A DNA stretch of 64,000 bases from assembly GCA_016081115.2 (NCBI GenBank), contig CM071930.1, positions 27,233,641-27,297,640 of the forward strand, given 5' to 3'. Shown here in pieces: positions 1-11,872 of the stretch. The notes beneath the pieces were generated by a model. The model was not told the DNA's origin, ran no database searches, and saw nothing but the letters and a program-made list of their open reading frames with translations. A program made the position numbers and the translations under genes. Source of the DNA: Rehmannia glutinosa. Its lineage: Eukaryota > Streptophyta > Magnoliopsida > Lamiales > Orobanchaceae. Position 1 is the stretch's first letter, and every line of letters starts with the position of its first letter.

Positions 1-1
1 C

Positions 2-900
2 CTTGATTTGTATGGGGATATTGGTATGGCTAGTCTAAGTGGAAAACATTACACTTTCGTTATTGTCGATGATTTTTCTAGATATACTTGGGCTCTTTTT
101 CTTACCAATAAAAGTGATGCCGTTAATGAGTTTGTTAAGTTGTGTAGACTTATTGAGAATGAAAAGGAAGATACTATTAAGTCTATTCGAAGTGATCGAG
201 GTGGAGAATTTGATGGTGAATTTAGAATTTTTTGTGAAACCAAGGGATATGCACATAATTTTTCGGCCCCAAGGACACCTCAATAAAATGGAGTAGCCGA
301 AAGGAAGAATCGGACATTACAAGAAATGAGTCGGTCCATGTTCAATGAATTCTCTCTTCCAAAATATTTTTGGGCCGAAGCCGTAAGTACCGCTTGCTAT
401 GTCATTAATCGGTTTTATATTCGTCCTAAAATGAATAAAACTCCATATGAGCTTTGGAAATGAAGAACTCCAAATATTAGTTATTTCAAAATATTTGGAT
501 GTAAGTGTTTTATTTTGAATACTAAGGATCAATTAGACAAACTTGATCCTAAGACCGATGAAGGAATATTTATGGGGTATTCAACAAAAAGCAAAGCATA
601 TCGGGTTTACAATAAAACTAGTGGGGTTGTTGAAGAATCTATTCATGTAAAATTCAATGAAGCATCGGGTGTTGAAAAGATACCCAATGATGAAAGTGAG
701 GAAGATGATATTATTGAATCCATTGTTCAAAATGATGCTCAAAATGATCAACCTTCTACATCAAATGATCAACCATCCACTTCAAATGTTCCTCAAGAAG
801 ATAGAGGTGATACTTCGGATCTTCCCATAGCATTGAAATTTAAGGGAGATCACCCAAAAGATCTTATTATTGGCGATCCCCTTGATAAAGTGATGACCCG
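2..900 (+). pseudogene. Copia integrase (element A), C-terminal part, broken
   Basis: Integrase inserts the element cDNA into chromosomes. The frame is open at the left edge. It shows the DDE core: an Asp in the opening LDLYG stretch, VIVDDFSRYTW, the second catalytic Asp in SDRGGEF (about residues 65-71), and the Glu in NGVAERKN (about residues 95-102). An in-frame TAA at 284-286 falls just before NGVAER, and a TGA at 462-464 interrupts the region ending in ISYFKIFGC. Beyond about 500 come the GKx-type C-terminal region (GIFMGYSTKSKAYRVYN) and an acidic, Asn/Ser-rich linker (660-830) before RT. Both stops are single-base nonsense changes, so the gene is dead or the copy carries sequence errors. 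Confidence 0.9.
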
Positions 901-908
901 AAGAAAAT

Positions 909-2442
909 TTGCCGAGAAAGCTCTTATATCTCAAAAAGAGCCTAAAAATGCTAAGGAGGCTATTGAGGATGAAGATTGGTTTTTGGATGCAAGAAGAGTT
1001 GAATCAATTTGAAAGAAATGATGTATGGGAATTGGTACCTTGTCCTTCTTCTCAAACTATTATAGGTACTAAATGGGTATTCCGGAACAAACTTGATGAT
1101 CAAGGCAACATTGTCCGAAAAAAGGCAAGGTTAGTAGCTCAAGGGTATTGTCAAGAAGAAGGTATTGATTATGATGAAACTTTTGCACCCGTATCACGTT
1201 TAGAAGCTATTCGTATTTTGCTTGCCTATTCTTGTTTCAAAAATTTCAAGCTTTACCAAATGGATGTTAAATCCGCTTTCTTAAATGGTTTCATTCAAGA
1301 AGAAGTCTATGTAAAACAACCTCCAGGGTTTGAAAATTTTTCTAGGCCAAATGATGTTTCTAAACTTAAAAAGGCCTTGTATGGTTTAAAACAAGCACCC
1401 CGTGCATGGTATGATAGACTTAGCTCTTTTCGTTTGCAAAACGATTTTACAAGAGGTAAAGTTGATACTACTCTCTTTGTTTTTGAAAAAGGGCAAGATT
1501 GTTTACTTGTGCAAAATTTATGTTGATGATATTATCTTTGGTGCTACTAATGAATCTTTGTGCAATAAATTTTCTAAGTTGATGCAAGGTGAATTTGAGA
1601 TGAGTATGATGGGGGAGCTCAATTTTTTCCTTGGACTTCAAATTAAACAATGCCAAGAAGGTATCTACATTTCACATACAAAATATACAAAGGAACTTTT
1701 GAAAAAGTTCGGCATTGAAGAAGGAAGAACCGTGTCCACCCCTATGGCAACTAATGTCAAAATTGACAAAGATGAAAAAGGCAAGTCCGTAGATGAATCA
1801 AAGTATCGAGGTATGATTGGTAGTTTACTTTATTTAACCGCTAGTAGACCGGACATTCTTCATGCCGTATGCCTATGTGCTCGTTTTCAAAGCAATCCCA
1901 AAGAATCTCATATGAGTGCCGTTAAAAGAATTTTTCGATATTTGAAAGGCACTATTCAATATGGTTTATTCTATCCAAAGAATGAAAATTTTTCTCTTAA
2001 TGGTTATAGTGATTCGGATTATGCGGAAAATATTGATGATCGGAAAAGTACTTCCGGATCATGTCAATTTTTAGGCGATTGCCTAGTTTTTTGGTTTTCA
2101 AAGAAGCAAAATTGTGTTTCACTTTCAACGGCCGAAGCCGAATATATTTCCGCAGCTTTTTGTTGTACTCAACTTCTTTGGATGAAACAAACCTTAGCGG
2201 ATTACAAATGCTCTTTTGAAAATATTCCTATCTTTTGTGATAATATATCCGCTATAAATGTTGCTCAAAACCCGGTTCATCATAATCGTACTAAACATAT
2301 TGAGATTCGACATCATTTTCTAAGGGATTGTGTTTCTAAACGAAAAATTGAGATATCTTTCGTACCATCTCAAGATCAATTGGCGGACATTTTTACAAAA
2401 CCGCTATCTCCGAGACTTTTGCGTCGATACGAGCTCGGTTAG
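909..2442 (+). pseudogene. Copia reverse transcriptase-RNase H (element A), frameshifted
   Basis: Reverse transcriptase and RNase H copy the element RNA into DNA. The RT begins near KWVFRNKLDDQG and continues with RLVAQGYCQ, FAPVSRLEAIR, MDVKSAFLNG and ALYGLKQAPRAWYDR, all typical copia blocks. The catalytic YVDD lies at 1519-1530. RNase H follows with YSDSDYAE, RKSTSGSCQFLG, SLSTAEAEYISAA and FCDNISAI, and the frame ends at 2440-2442 after the DIFTKPL block. Two frame changes are visible: near 985-1000, where the integrase-linker frame passes into the RT frame, and at 1513-1518, where one extra A in an A-run precedes YVDD. Length and motif order are complete for the family. Confidence 0.93.
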
Positions 2443-3634
2443 GCATAATGCATATCGAATGAGGTTTACATTTACATTTTGCATGTTTTTATAACTTAGG
2501 GGCGAAAAATCAGATTTTTGGTTGAAAATTCGGATTTTGGAAAATTGGTTAAGACAGTGGGCTAACTGGGTTGAGGGCAACCGGTCGCCCACACCGTCGA
2601 CCGGTCTCCCTCAACGTCGACCGGTCGCCCAAAGCTTTTTTGTGGATAAAACAACTTCTGTCTTCATACTTAGTCATTTTAACCCATTTTTGCCATTTTT
2701 CGTCCCCTTCGCCAAATACACACAAACTTCACTCAAAATGTGTTTTCTCGCATACATTTCATATCTTGGACTTAATATAGCTCGATTATCATCATCATTG
2801 TTCATCTTTACCGATTGAATGGTAAGAATTCTACTTCCTTTACTCAATTGGGTTGAACCCTTGAGTTTTTGGCTTATGTGTAAGTTTCTTGTTGTAAATG
2901 TCATATGGTTGAGATGAGCTTATTTACTATGATGTATTGTATTGTGTTTGGTATGATTTGGTGATGAAATTTTTTGGCTTGCTTCATTTACAAGGGCTTT
3001 ATACAACTTCTTTTATTTTTCACGCCCACAAAGTGTTCGATAAAATGTCTCAAAGAAAATTTTAATTTGTACATGACTCTTATGCTTTCAAATGACTTAT
3101 ATACTTATTACGATCATGTCTTGACAAACAAAATGAGCTTATGGTTTCACGCTACATTTCTCCCACTTCCTCGGATTCTAAGCCTATTTTTTCAATTATT
3201 GATAAATCGTCTCTTTGGCGCACTTTGATATTTTTGTATGATGTTTTTATCATCCTAACATTCTTTTGATGATTCCAAAGGGGGAGAAACAGGGAATTGG
3301 CTCGTTAGCTCAAAGAAGCTAATAAAAGCTCACAATAAAAGCTATCAGCTATGGCTTTCTAAAGCCATAAGTTGTATTGAATACTTAGTCCAATGGTTGT
3401 ATTATGGACTAGTTTCCTTGATAATGAATATTTGTGACAGGGGGAGCTTCTTAGCTCTTGATTTTTACTATTTCTAGCCTATGCAATATTTCTTATTGAT
3501 GTGCTTATTGATAGGGGGTTTTGTAAAATGTTACTTAAACGGATAGTTTACTCATAAAACCGAAAAATTGTTGTGTTTTTAAAATCGTCCTCTTGAAACT
3601 TGTTTTGGTTTGTAATCATCAAAAAGGAGGAGTT
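2443..3634 (+). other. Post-pol noncoding region of element A with GC-rich cluster and polypurine tract
   Basis: No convincing gene is present. The stretch starts with a sequence conserved in B, F and G (gggcgaaaaatc near 2500), then a cluster of CCGG-centred motifs at 2578-2632 (CGACCGG, GGTCGCCC). The rest is AT-rich 3' untranslated sequence with a conserved block at 3275-3440 (GGGGGAG near the end) and a purine tract ending at 3634 that would prime plus-strand synthesis. Element F carries an additional ORF at the corresponding position; A does not. Confidence 0.75.
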
Positions 3635-4843
3635 TGTTAGATAAATGTTTTTATCATGATTTTGATGATTTTGTTCAAATGAGTTTTTATACCAAAACAA
3701 TGTCCCTAAATGTTGACCAAATAATTCCAATCGATTTAAAATGTTTTTACTATTTTTCGGAGTATTTCTTGGAGTTTATTTTCGATATAAAATTGGACAA
3801 CACTTTTATTTCAGGCTCGATCGGTCGCCCTATAGGGCAACCTGTACCTGAGTTGAGTTTTGAAACAGAAAACGGGACGTTTGTAAAATATGGGAGGGCG
3901 ACCTGTACCTGGGAAGCCCTCCTCAAATGTTGTCTTCTCTGTTTCAATTTTTATCAACCCCCAACCGGTCAAGCTTAAGGGCGACCGGTCAAACCCCCCT
4001 TCGACCGATCCCCCTGTGTAAAAGTTGCAGCAAACTCATTTCAAACTTATCTCTGCGCGACCGGTCGAACCCCTCTTTTATCAGCAAACTATCTGTTGCA
4101 TTTTTCAGATAGCTTTCCCTAATTTGTGGGATTGATTTCTAACAGCTATAATCTTGATTTTAAATGGTTTCTTTTGGAGAAAATCACTCCCCAAGGAGGA
4201 GCCTATGTCTGGAAATCAAGCCAAGACCTCTCCTATAAGAGGCTTCATTCAAACAACAAGATATAACACATTACACAAGCAAAAGAGCATACAAGCAAAC
4301 ACTTTCATAAATCTTGTTGTATTAGCCTAAGTACTTGCACTTGCACTTCTTTGAGGTCTAGGCTTTCAATTCTTGATTACACTTATACTCATATTGTATT
4401 ATTTATTATTGAGTTGTAATCTTGATTTTGGTCATCATTCAACACAAGACATCCTTGTGAGTATTCTTGTGGTAAGAATACACTTGGATGATCTAGGTGA
4501 TAGGTGTTTGGAGAGTGTGGTACTCTTCAAAGGTGATGAAGGAAGATTGTGGTAATCTCCTTGAAGGTGTCGTAAGAGGATTGTGGTAATCCTCAAGGTG
4601 TTGTATTAATTTTGGTAATCAATAAAATTTCTTTTTCCTTTTCGAAACCCATCCCGGATATACTGGGGTGGTAGAGCACGTAGTCCCTAGGTGGGGTGAA
4701 GCTCTTTAAATCGACGTGTGTTGTTTATTTTCTGCATTTAGCTTTCATCTTTGATTAATTATTCAAAAAAAGAGGATAAAATCTGAAAAACCGAGATAAT
4801 CTATTCACCCCCCTCTAGATTATCGTAGCCACTTGGACTAACA
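3635..4843 (+). repeat. 3' LTR of copia element A
   Basis: The LTR begins TGTTAGATAAATG and ends GGACTAACA, giving TG...CA termini in a 1209-bp repeat. U3 carries GC-rich palindromes at 3818-4066, including the 12-bp palindrome GCCCTATAGGGC (3827-3838) and several GACCGGTC motifs. A weak TATA-like sequence lies near 4233. A short hairpin array follows at 4511-4596, and the end contains the family block shared with B, F and G (CCCCTCTAGATTATCGTAGCC). Confidence 0.88.
4511..4596 (+). repeat. GTGGT-loop hairpin array in LTR A
   Basis: Three short inverted repeats surround the loop GTGGT. The first has stem GAGAGT against ACTCTT (4511-4527). The second (about 4541-4560) has a GATT/AATC core. The third has stem GAGGATT against AATCCTC (4576-4594). 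Stem sequences differ while the loop is constant. The position downstream of the presumed promoter would place the array in the element RNA. Confidence 0.75.
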
Positions 4844-5890
4844 AAACATGCATGTCACACGTGTTTCATGTCTGAAATTCGATTTCCGTCTTTGTTAGAA
4901 CTCATCTCCCGAATTTTGCAATAACAAATATGACATGCTAATTATTGGCCAAATAAAAAATAATTATAAATAAGCACTCGAATTCATAAAATAGAATGCA
5001 TGAAGCATTTAAAGAAAACAAGTAATCATATTTAATATAAATCCACAGTTTCGATTATGCCCCTAAGATCTAAAAAATATGCCGAACATTGATTACAAAA
5101 TCATAGACAAATTCAAATCAATATTATGGCATCATATAAGCACAGACAAGAGTTCTTAGACATAGAAAGAAAACCCCGTCTTGTCAGGATGGATTCCCCT
5201 TCCAAGCCCTCGATGCTCTTGTGCTCCCTAGATGCAAAAGCTTTGTGGTGTTCTTCGCGACCTAGCCTTCTTTGCTCAGAAGATCCTTGATTTCTTCGTT
5301 CCTGTGTTATTTGATGTGTTTTTGCTGTATGGAATGATGATTTTTCATGCAAGACTTGGTCCCCTTTTATAGATGCTTGGAGAGATCACTTGTAGAATTG
5401 GAACGGGAAGCACACTCTAAAAAACACACTGAAACAGACTCCCACACGGTCAGGCCTTATGGGTCCACACAGGTGTGTGGCCTTGGGCTTAGCCCTTTGT
5501 CGCATGGGCAGGCTGGTCGCACGGGTAGGTGGTGCGGCTGATAAACTTATCCACACGGCCGTGTGAGTTCACACGGTTCGGCCGTGTGGACCTGATCCGT
5601 CCTCTGTTTTCTTTCCTTCTTCACACAACCGTGTGATTTTTCACACCACCATTCCACACGGCCGTGTGAGGCTACACGGTTTGGCCGTGTGACTTGCTTG
5701 TGTTCCCTTTTTCCGTTGTTTTGAGCTTTTCTTTGCATTCGGCAATCTTATCTGGGCATCCCAACTGATATTTCTTCCTTTTAAGCTTCGTTTCCTACAA
5801 GAATTACAAGAATATGCAGTATCATGCCCTTTAAAGGAAACCAAGTAAAAACACAGTAAATATGCGTGCAAATGCATCAATTATACATCA
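4844..5890 (-). repeat. 3' LTR remnant of gypsy element C
   Basis: This stretch lies between the integrase end of C and the copia A LTR. On the minus strand it starts with a TGATG-type sequence near 5880-5890, typical for this gypsy group. It carries a cluster of ACACGGCCGTGT-type palindromes at 5443-5695 and a TATA box (CTATAAAA, minus strand) at 5364-5372. The left end is cut by copia A. It does not align obviously with the sequence right of 11169, so its pairing with the 5' LTR of C is inferred from position, not shown by identity. Confidence 0.55.
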
Positions 5891-5929
5891 ATATAAGCCC
5901 TAAAATGCACGTATATTTTACACACATCG

Positions 5930-6700
5930 GGTATACCTCTTTGATCTCAAACGGCCCGCTCCATCTTGATATTAATTTCCCTGGGAATAACCGCAACCAT
6001 GAGTTAAATAAAAGGACCTTCATTCATGGTTCGAGATTTTTATCGATAATCCTTTTATCATGCAACTGTTTGACTTTATCCTTGTATATTCACGTATTTT
6101 TCATATGCATCGTTGCGAAGCTCGTCAAGTTCGCACAGTTGCAACTTCCTTTTTGTTCCTGCTTTATCCAAATCGAAATTTATTGTTTTGATGGCCTAAT
6201 ATGCCTTGTGCTCCACTTCAACTGGTAAATGACCCACTTTCTCGAAAACTAGTCTATAGGGGATAATTCCCAAAATCATTTTATAAGTTGTTCTATATGT
6301 CTATAGCGCATCATTTAACTTGGTAGCCGAGACTTTCCTCATAGGATTTACTGTCTTCTCCAAAATTTCTTTTATTTGTTTGTTGGTAATCTCCACTTAC
6401 TCATAAGTTTGAGGATGATAAGGTATAGCTACCTTATGTGTGATGCCATTTTTCTTCATTAGTTTCTCGAATAACTTGTTGCAAAAATGTTTTCCCCATC
6501 GCTAATGATAGCTGCTTAAGATATTTTTCTGCCCAAACTTGATGACAGTGTTAGCATCACAAGTCCTAGTGGGGATTGCCTCAACCCACCGGGACACGTA
6601 GTCAACAACAACAAGTATATATATAACCAAAAGACTTAGGGAAGGGGCCCATAAAATCAATACCCCGCACATCAAATATTTCAACTACCAAGTTATTATT
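5930..6700 (-). pseudogene. Gypsy integrase (element C), broken
   Basis: On the minus strand the core block VDYVSRWVEAIPTRTCDANTVIKF (split here by position, about 6612-6541) contains a catalytic Asp of the DDE core. Farther on, VPVEVEHKAYWAI (about 6230-6180) and a C-terminal stretch ending near 5930 match Athila/Tat integrases. Several stops and frameshifts separate the pieces, so no continuous protein is possible. It lies directly before the 3' LTR remnant. Confidence 0.8.
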
Positions 6701-7027
6701 CAGAGGCATCTCATTCCTCCTACTAATATTTCCAGTCTTTTGGCATTTATCGCATGTCATCCCAAATTATGCGCGTCTTTGAATAATGATGGCCAATAGA
6801 ATCCTGATTGGAGAACCTTAAAGGTTGTTTTATGGCCTCCAAAGTGTCCACCACAATGGATGTCATGACAAAAGGCCAAAACATCATTCTTCATCATTGC
6901 AGATTTTAAACAAGTATGGGTCATCCCAAAAGTAGAACCTACAAGTAGATAAAAATATTTTCTTCTCCTGAAACGAAAGGTTAGTTCTCATAATTCCACA
7001 TGCAAGATAATTCACAATGTCGGCATA

Positions 7028-7550
7028 CTAAGGAATTGAAGTAACCTCAAATAACTGCTCATGGGGGAAAGAATCAATTATATGTTCGTGTTTATGAGAA
7101 ACAAGAGTATCATCAGTAAGAGCAAGACGAGACAAGTGATCCGCCACTACATTCTCGCACCCTTTTCTATCTTTTATTTCAACATTAAATTCTTGCAACA
7201 TCATAATCCACCAAATTAACCTAGCTTTGGCTTGTGGCTTACTCAACAAATATCACAAGGCTGCGTGATCACTATGAACAATTACCTTAGACCCAACAAT
7301 GTAATATCTGAATTTATCCAAGGAGAAAACAACAGTTAATAGTTCTTTTCAGTGGTAGTGTAATTTACTTGTGCGTCATTAAGAGTCAAACTAGCATAGT
7401 AAATCACAAGGAGCAGTTTATCAATTCTTTGGCCTCAAACGGCTCCCACATCATGATTAGACGCATCACACATAATTTCAAAAGGCGATGACCAATCAGG
7501 AGCAACAACAATAAGAGCATTTATCAACTTCTCTTTCAATGTGTTAAAAG
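7028..7550 (-). pseudogene. Gypsy RNase H region (element C), broken
   Basis: The clearest piece is at 7249-7028, with WIMMLQEFNVEIKDRKGCEN followed by VVADHLSRL, the end of the gypsy RNase H domain. Between 7250 and 7550 the expected connection from RT to RNase H is present but interrupted by stops. It would degrade RNA in RNA:DNA hybrids during reverse transcription. Confidence 0.75.
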
Positions 7551-7553
7551 CAT

Positions 7554-8636
7554 TTAAATATTTTTCATCAAAATCAAAAGGGGCATCTTGAGAAAGTAAT
7601 TTACAAAGGGGTTCGCTAATTTTTGAAAAATCCTTAATAAACCTTCTATAAAATACAACATGCCCAAGAAAACTCCTAATGCCCTTAACATTAATAGGGG
7701 TGGTAATTTTTCAATAACATCAATCTTAGCCTTGTCGATCTCAATTCCATTTTTTGAAACCACATGGCTTAAAATAATTCCGCTTGTTACCATGAAATGT
7801 CTTTTTCCCAACTTAAGGTTAAGATGCATTCAATACATCTTTCAAGAATCTTAGCCAATTCATTAAGACAATCAGAATAAGAGGACCCAAATACAGAAAA
7901 ATCATCCATAAATACCTCAATGAAGTCCTCAACCATGTCAGAGAAAATTAAAAACATGCACCTTTGAAAAGTCGTCGGCGCATTGCAAAGTCCAAATAGC
8001 ATTCGTCGAAATGTGAAAGTCCCAACCGGGCATGTGAAAGTTGTTTTTGCTTGATCCTCTGGTGTGATAGCCACTAATAACCTGACAAACCATCCAAAAA
8101 ACAATAGAAACTATATCTTGCAAGTTCGTCAAGCATTTGATCAATAAAGGGAAGGTGGAAATGATCTTTTTAGTAGCATCATTCAACTTCCTATAGTCTA
8201 TGCACATCTTCCATCCAGTTGTGGTCCTAGTGGGAATAATTTCACATTTTTGGTTCTCTACAACTGGTATCCCACTCTTCTTTGGTACAATATGCACCAG
8301 ACTCACCCATTCACTATCCGTAATTGGGTATATCACCCCTTCGGCTAGGAGTTTCAATACCTCTTTTTTCACTACTTCCATCATAATGGGATTCAATCTC
8401 CTTTGAGCTTCTCTACTAGGCTTAGCCCCCTCTTCTAAAATAATTCTATGCATGCATGTAGTAGGGTTAATCCCTTTGATATCACTCAATCCCCAACCAA
8501 TCGCATTTTTAAATTTTCTAAGTACCACCAACAATTCTCCCTCTTCTTCTTTAGAAAGTACAACAGAAATATTCACCGGCTTCTGCTCACTTTCTTCTAA
8601 AAACACATATTTTAAATACTTAGGGAGTTCTTTCAA
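7554..8636 (-). pseudogene. Gypsy reverse transcriptase (element C), frameshifted
   Basis: The minus-strand frame at 8636-7938 starts upstream of the RT and holds HRIILEEGAKPSREAQRRLN, the palm entry EVLKLLAEGVIYP, the HIVPKKSG block and MCIDYRKLN. After a frame change near 8100 the sequence continues with LFGLCNAPTTFQRCM and the catalytic FMDD (FIEVFMDDFSVFG, about 7925-7890), then ILSHVVSKNGIEIDKAK on to 7554. FMDD replaces the common YADD/YIDD but is normal for Athila-type elements. At least two frameshifts make it nonfunctional. Confidence 0.88.
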
Positions 8637-8657
8637 TTCGAGTTTTTATTGGGTTTA

Positions 8658-9615
8658 CTATCCACTTCTTCTAACGCAAATATTTCCATCAACCCCTCGT
8701 TTAAGGCTTGCCCATATGTCTTCCATGACATCAAAAATATCATCCTGCTCAAGAAATAAAGTATCAAGACTATAATCATGCAACAATGTATTTTCGACCG
8801 CTTCATCAAAGAAATCAACGAAAGAGCAATTTTCAAGTGATGCATGCGAGGGAATGGAGTTAGTGTCAGAAATAGATAAAGTCACAGTCTCACCAAGCAC
8901 ATTATTCATAGTTCCATTTTTAACATCAATAAGTGTGTGTGTGGTGGCCATAAATGGGGGGCACATTATTCATAGTTCCATTTTGCACTTCCCCTACTTC
9001 TAACACAACAAAATCAACAGGGACAATGAGGCCACCCACTTTTACCAAAATATCTTCAACAATACTTTTAGGGAACCTAATGGACTTATCAGCAAGTTGA
9101 ATACACATCCTAGTGGGCTTCAATTCCCCTAAATCAAGTTGTTTAAAAATAGAATAAGACATCAGATTAATCTCAACCCCCAAATCGAGCATCCCAGAAG
9201 TTTCCTTACCATTTCCCATTGCAATTTTAATAACAAAACTACCTGGATCTCGTTGTTTAGGAGGCAATTGGTGCTGAAGAATCACACTCGCCACTTCTGA
9301 AACTATTACCTTCTCGTTGTCACCGAACTTCCTCTTGTTGGATGCAAGTTCTTTAAAGAATTTGACATAGGCTGCCACATTTCTAATAACATCTAGCAGA
9401 GGTATATTAACATTAACCTTAGATAACATGTTAGAGAAATCCAAGAACTGCCTATCCTGTTTTTCGTTCCAAATGCGTCTTGGGAAAGGAATCAGAGGTT
9501 TGTAAGGATTGTTGGTTTTGTGCAAGACAGATCCCTTACTCCCCTCTTCCTCCTTTTTCATGTCTTTTGTATCAGGGGCCTTCTTTATCTCCTCGTCACC
9601 TACAGGTTTAGTCAA
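8658..9615 (-). pseudogene. Gypsy aspartic protease and flanks (element C)
   Basis: An open minus-strand stretch (9615-8926) carries PLIPFPRRIWNEKQDRQF, the linker seen between gag and protease in Athila/Tat elements. The protease core follows with MLDLGVEINLMSYSIFKQL, where DLGxxINLM corresponds to the usual DLGASINLM active-site loop, so one flanking position is altered. CIQLADKSIRFPKSIVEDIL and VPVDFVVLEVG follow. A duplicated piece (NGTMNNV occurs at both 9000-8940 and 8920-8890) and a frameshift near 8930 disturb the join to RT. Confidence 0.82.
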
Positions 9616-11082
9616 AGTAGTAGAGAATGGAATTTCAACTTTGTTACCAATAACCTTACCACATGTTGAGCAATTTCACCAACTTGAGTGGCCAATTGAC
9701 CAACTTGGATATCAAGACGTTTAAATGAAGCTTCCATGGACTTAAACCGCTGAATGTTGGCCTCTTGAGTTTTCTTACTAACCTGGATGAATGAACTCCA
9801 GATATCCTCAACAGATGGAGGCCGAGATTGGTTTGATGACTGGCCTTGGGATTGTGGTGGCCTCGGATAGATTTGAGATAGATTTTTCGAATTCCCCCAA
9901 AGTTCGGATGATTCTGCCAACCTGGATTGTAAGTTTGAGCATAAGGATTATTACGAGACCTTTGCTGAAAACCCTGGATAACATTATTGTCCTCAACCTT
10001 CTGTTCAACCACCATATTACAAACATTATCCCCATGACCAAATTCACCACAAATTTCCCATGACTCGGCAGAGGGAGGGGCGGTAGGTGGATGCCCACGT
10101 GTATGTCAATAATTGTACTTGTTTAGTCAACTCAGCCAATTATTTTGTCACATCGTAACTCGGAACTACTTCATTCACGGTAGCCCGTTTGCCTCTGGCA
10201 CTCTTTTGTTGGGAGTTATCACTCATCACCATCTCTAGAATATCATAGATTTTCTGGGTCGTATGTACACCCATGTCACCCCCAGCAGCATTGTTAACCA
10301 TATATTAATAATTATGTGATAATCTATCATAGAAGAATTGGTTTAACAATTCCAGTGGGCAGTGATGATATGGGCATTTAGTCTGTAAATCCTTAAAGTG
10401 ATCCCAGTCCTCATGAAAAGGCTCACCTTCCATTTGACTAAAGGTAGCTATCTTACCTCACAGATCTGAAGTTTTCTGATGAGAGTAGTACCTACCAATG
10501 AACTTATTGTACACCACCTCCCAATTAGTAAGAGAGTTGGGAGGTAGAGACATAAGCCATGTTTTTGCCCGATCCTTAAGAGTATATGGAAAACAACGCA
10601 TCCTAAGATGATCCTCATTCAAATCCTGTAGAGGAAAAGTTTGAATGATAGAATAGAATTCTCGAATGACGTTTGAGAGGATCTTCATTTGGCATCCCAT
10701 AAAAAGACGGTAACTGATTGAAGTGAATGTTTTTTAGCTTATAGTTCTGTGCTGCTTGTCCTAAAGTGATGCAAGAGGTTGCAGTTCCAATCACTGGGCG
10801 CGTGAACTCACGCATTGAAGGCTGGCGTGCCTCCGCGTTGTTTTCATTTTGATTGTCACCCATTGCTGGCTCGTCTGTTTGTTCTTCCTTTGGAGCGTGA
10901 TCCTGAGAATCCTTGCTATTATCTGTAGAACCATCCTCTTCTTTCCTTGCACTTCTTACAACTCGATGGATGTCGTCCATGAAAGCCACAAGGTCCCGAT
11001 TGAGATTACTACGCCTTGCATAAACAATACTAGGAAAACAAATCAAACGCACCTGTGGAATAAGGTAAAAATCAAAAAACAA
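9612..11082 (-). pseudogene. Gypsy gag (element C), frameshifted
   Basis: Gag would form the virus-like particle. The minus-strand pieces are an N-terminal region (11082-10660) with an acidic KEEDGSTDNSKDSQD stretch and IHFNQLPSFYGMPNEDP; the capsid block DLNEDHLRMRCFPYTLKDRA with KTWLMSLPPNSLTNW (10640-10530); and a downstream region with NPYAQTYNPGWQNHPNFG (about 9955-9900) and SFKRLDIQVGQLATQVGEIA (about 9740-9680). The last blocks are characteristic of Athila/Tat gag. Frameshifts near 10690, 10440-10020 and 9900 break it. Confidence 0.83.
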
Positions 11083-11144
11083 ACAAAAAGAATCCTAACT
11101 AAAAACACGAAAAATAGACACAATAATTATTACGCCTAAAGTCT

Positions 11145-11162
11145 TCCCCGGCAAGGGCGCCA
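11145..11162 (-). other. Primer-binding site of gypsy C
   Basis: On the minus strand the 18 bases read TGGCGCCCTTGCCGGGGA, one base off the TGGCGCCGTTGCCGGGGA site used by Athila/Tat elements and usually assigned to tRNA-Asp. It sits seven bases inside the LTR end at 11169. Confidence 0.88.
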
Positions 11163-11168
11163 AAATTT

Positions 11169-11872
11169 TGTTCGACCACTAAACACCTAAAATAAATCTA
11201 GAAATCCTCACAAGAGAACGAGATCAATCATAGGGTAGCAAGTTGACCACAAGTCGCCTCTCAAGGAAGACTTAACCGGCAAATAATTATTATGCACACA
11301 ATTGACAGAAAATAAAACCTAAACACTCTAACCAAATTTGTGATTTTAATAAACTAAAAGAAAACAATTAAAAAGACCAAATCAAACTAAACACAATTAA
11401 ACTTGGAGAAAAAGATATGGATCATGCGGTTAACAAATATAACAAATATGTAAAAAACTAGGCCTAGATCTGATAACTCACATATTCACAGATTTAGGGT
11501 TTATCCTTACATAATTTACTATTTTCATTAAGCCAAAGTTAGATAATACATCTCTGATTCGATCTCAATTATTCCCTCAAAATAATCAAAAGTTGATCAA
11601 ACAATCAATTATCAAATAAAGCAATTTATTCAGGAAAGCAAATCAGTTAGTCAATACTCATGCTTGTTTGTTTGAATCAAACCATCCTAATCCTAGAACA
11701 AGGAAGTTAGTTCATGCTTGGGGATGGGATCATAATCTCAATTGAAGGAGATAAAACAATCATAAACATTTTCATGCAACAATAATAATCACCCAATAAT
11801 TGAAATCAGACAAAAGAGAAGAAATATTACGTTTTGATTAAGCTATAAAAATAACTTCAATGGGAAGAACCC
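11169..11872 (-). repeat. 5' LTR of gypsy C, proximal (R/U5) piece
   Basis: The LTR boundary TGTTCGACC (plus strand) starts at 11169 just outside the PBS. The piece is AT-rich without coding potential and ends at 11872, where copia B was inserted. The last five bases (AACCC) are one copy of the target-site duplication of B. Confidence 0.78.

Larger units (their letters stand above)
1..4843 (+). mobile_element. Copia element A (SIRE-type Ty1/copia), 3' part
   Basis: The window opens inside the integrase of a Ty1/copia retrotransposon and follows it through RT, RNase H, a 1.2-kb noncoding tail, a polypurine tract (3621-3634) and the 3' LTR. The order integrase-RT-RNase H identifies copia rather than gypsy. 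The gag, protease and 5' LTR lie outside the window, so the target-site duplication cannot be checked; the five bases after the LTR are AAACA. The LTR is closely related to those of elements B, F and G, so all four form one family. The coding part has two nonsense codons and at least two frameshifts and is not functional as it stands. Confidence 0.93.

Noticed and set aside
5113..5880. Minus- and plus-strand open frames in the left LTR of C
   Set aside because: They lie in a palindrome-rich LTR, contain repeated THTAKPC-like words from the ACACGGCCGTGT cluster, and have no homology I recognise.
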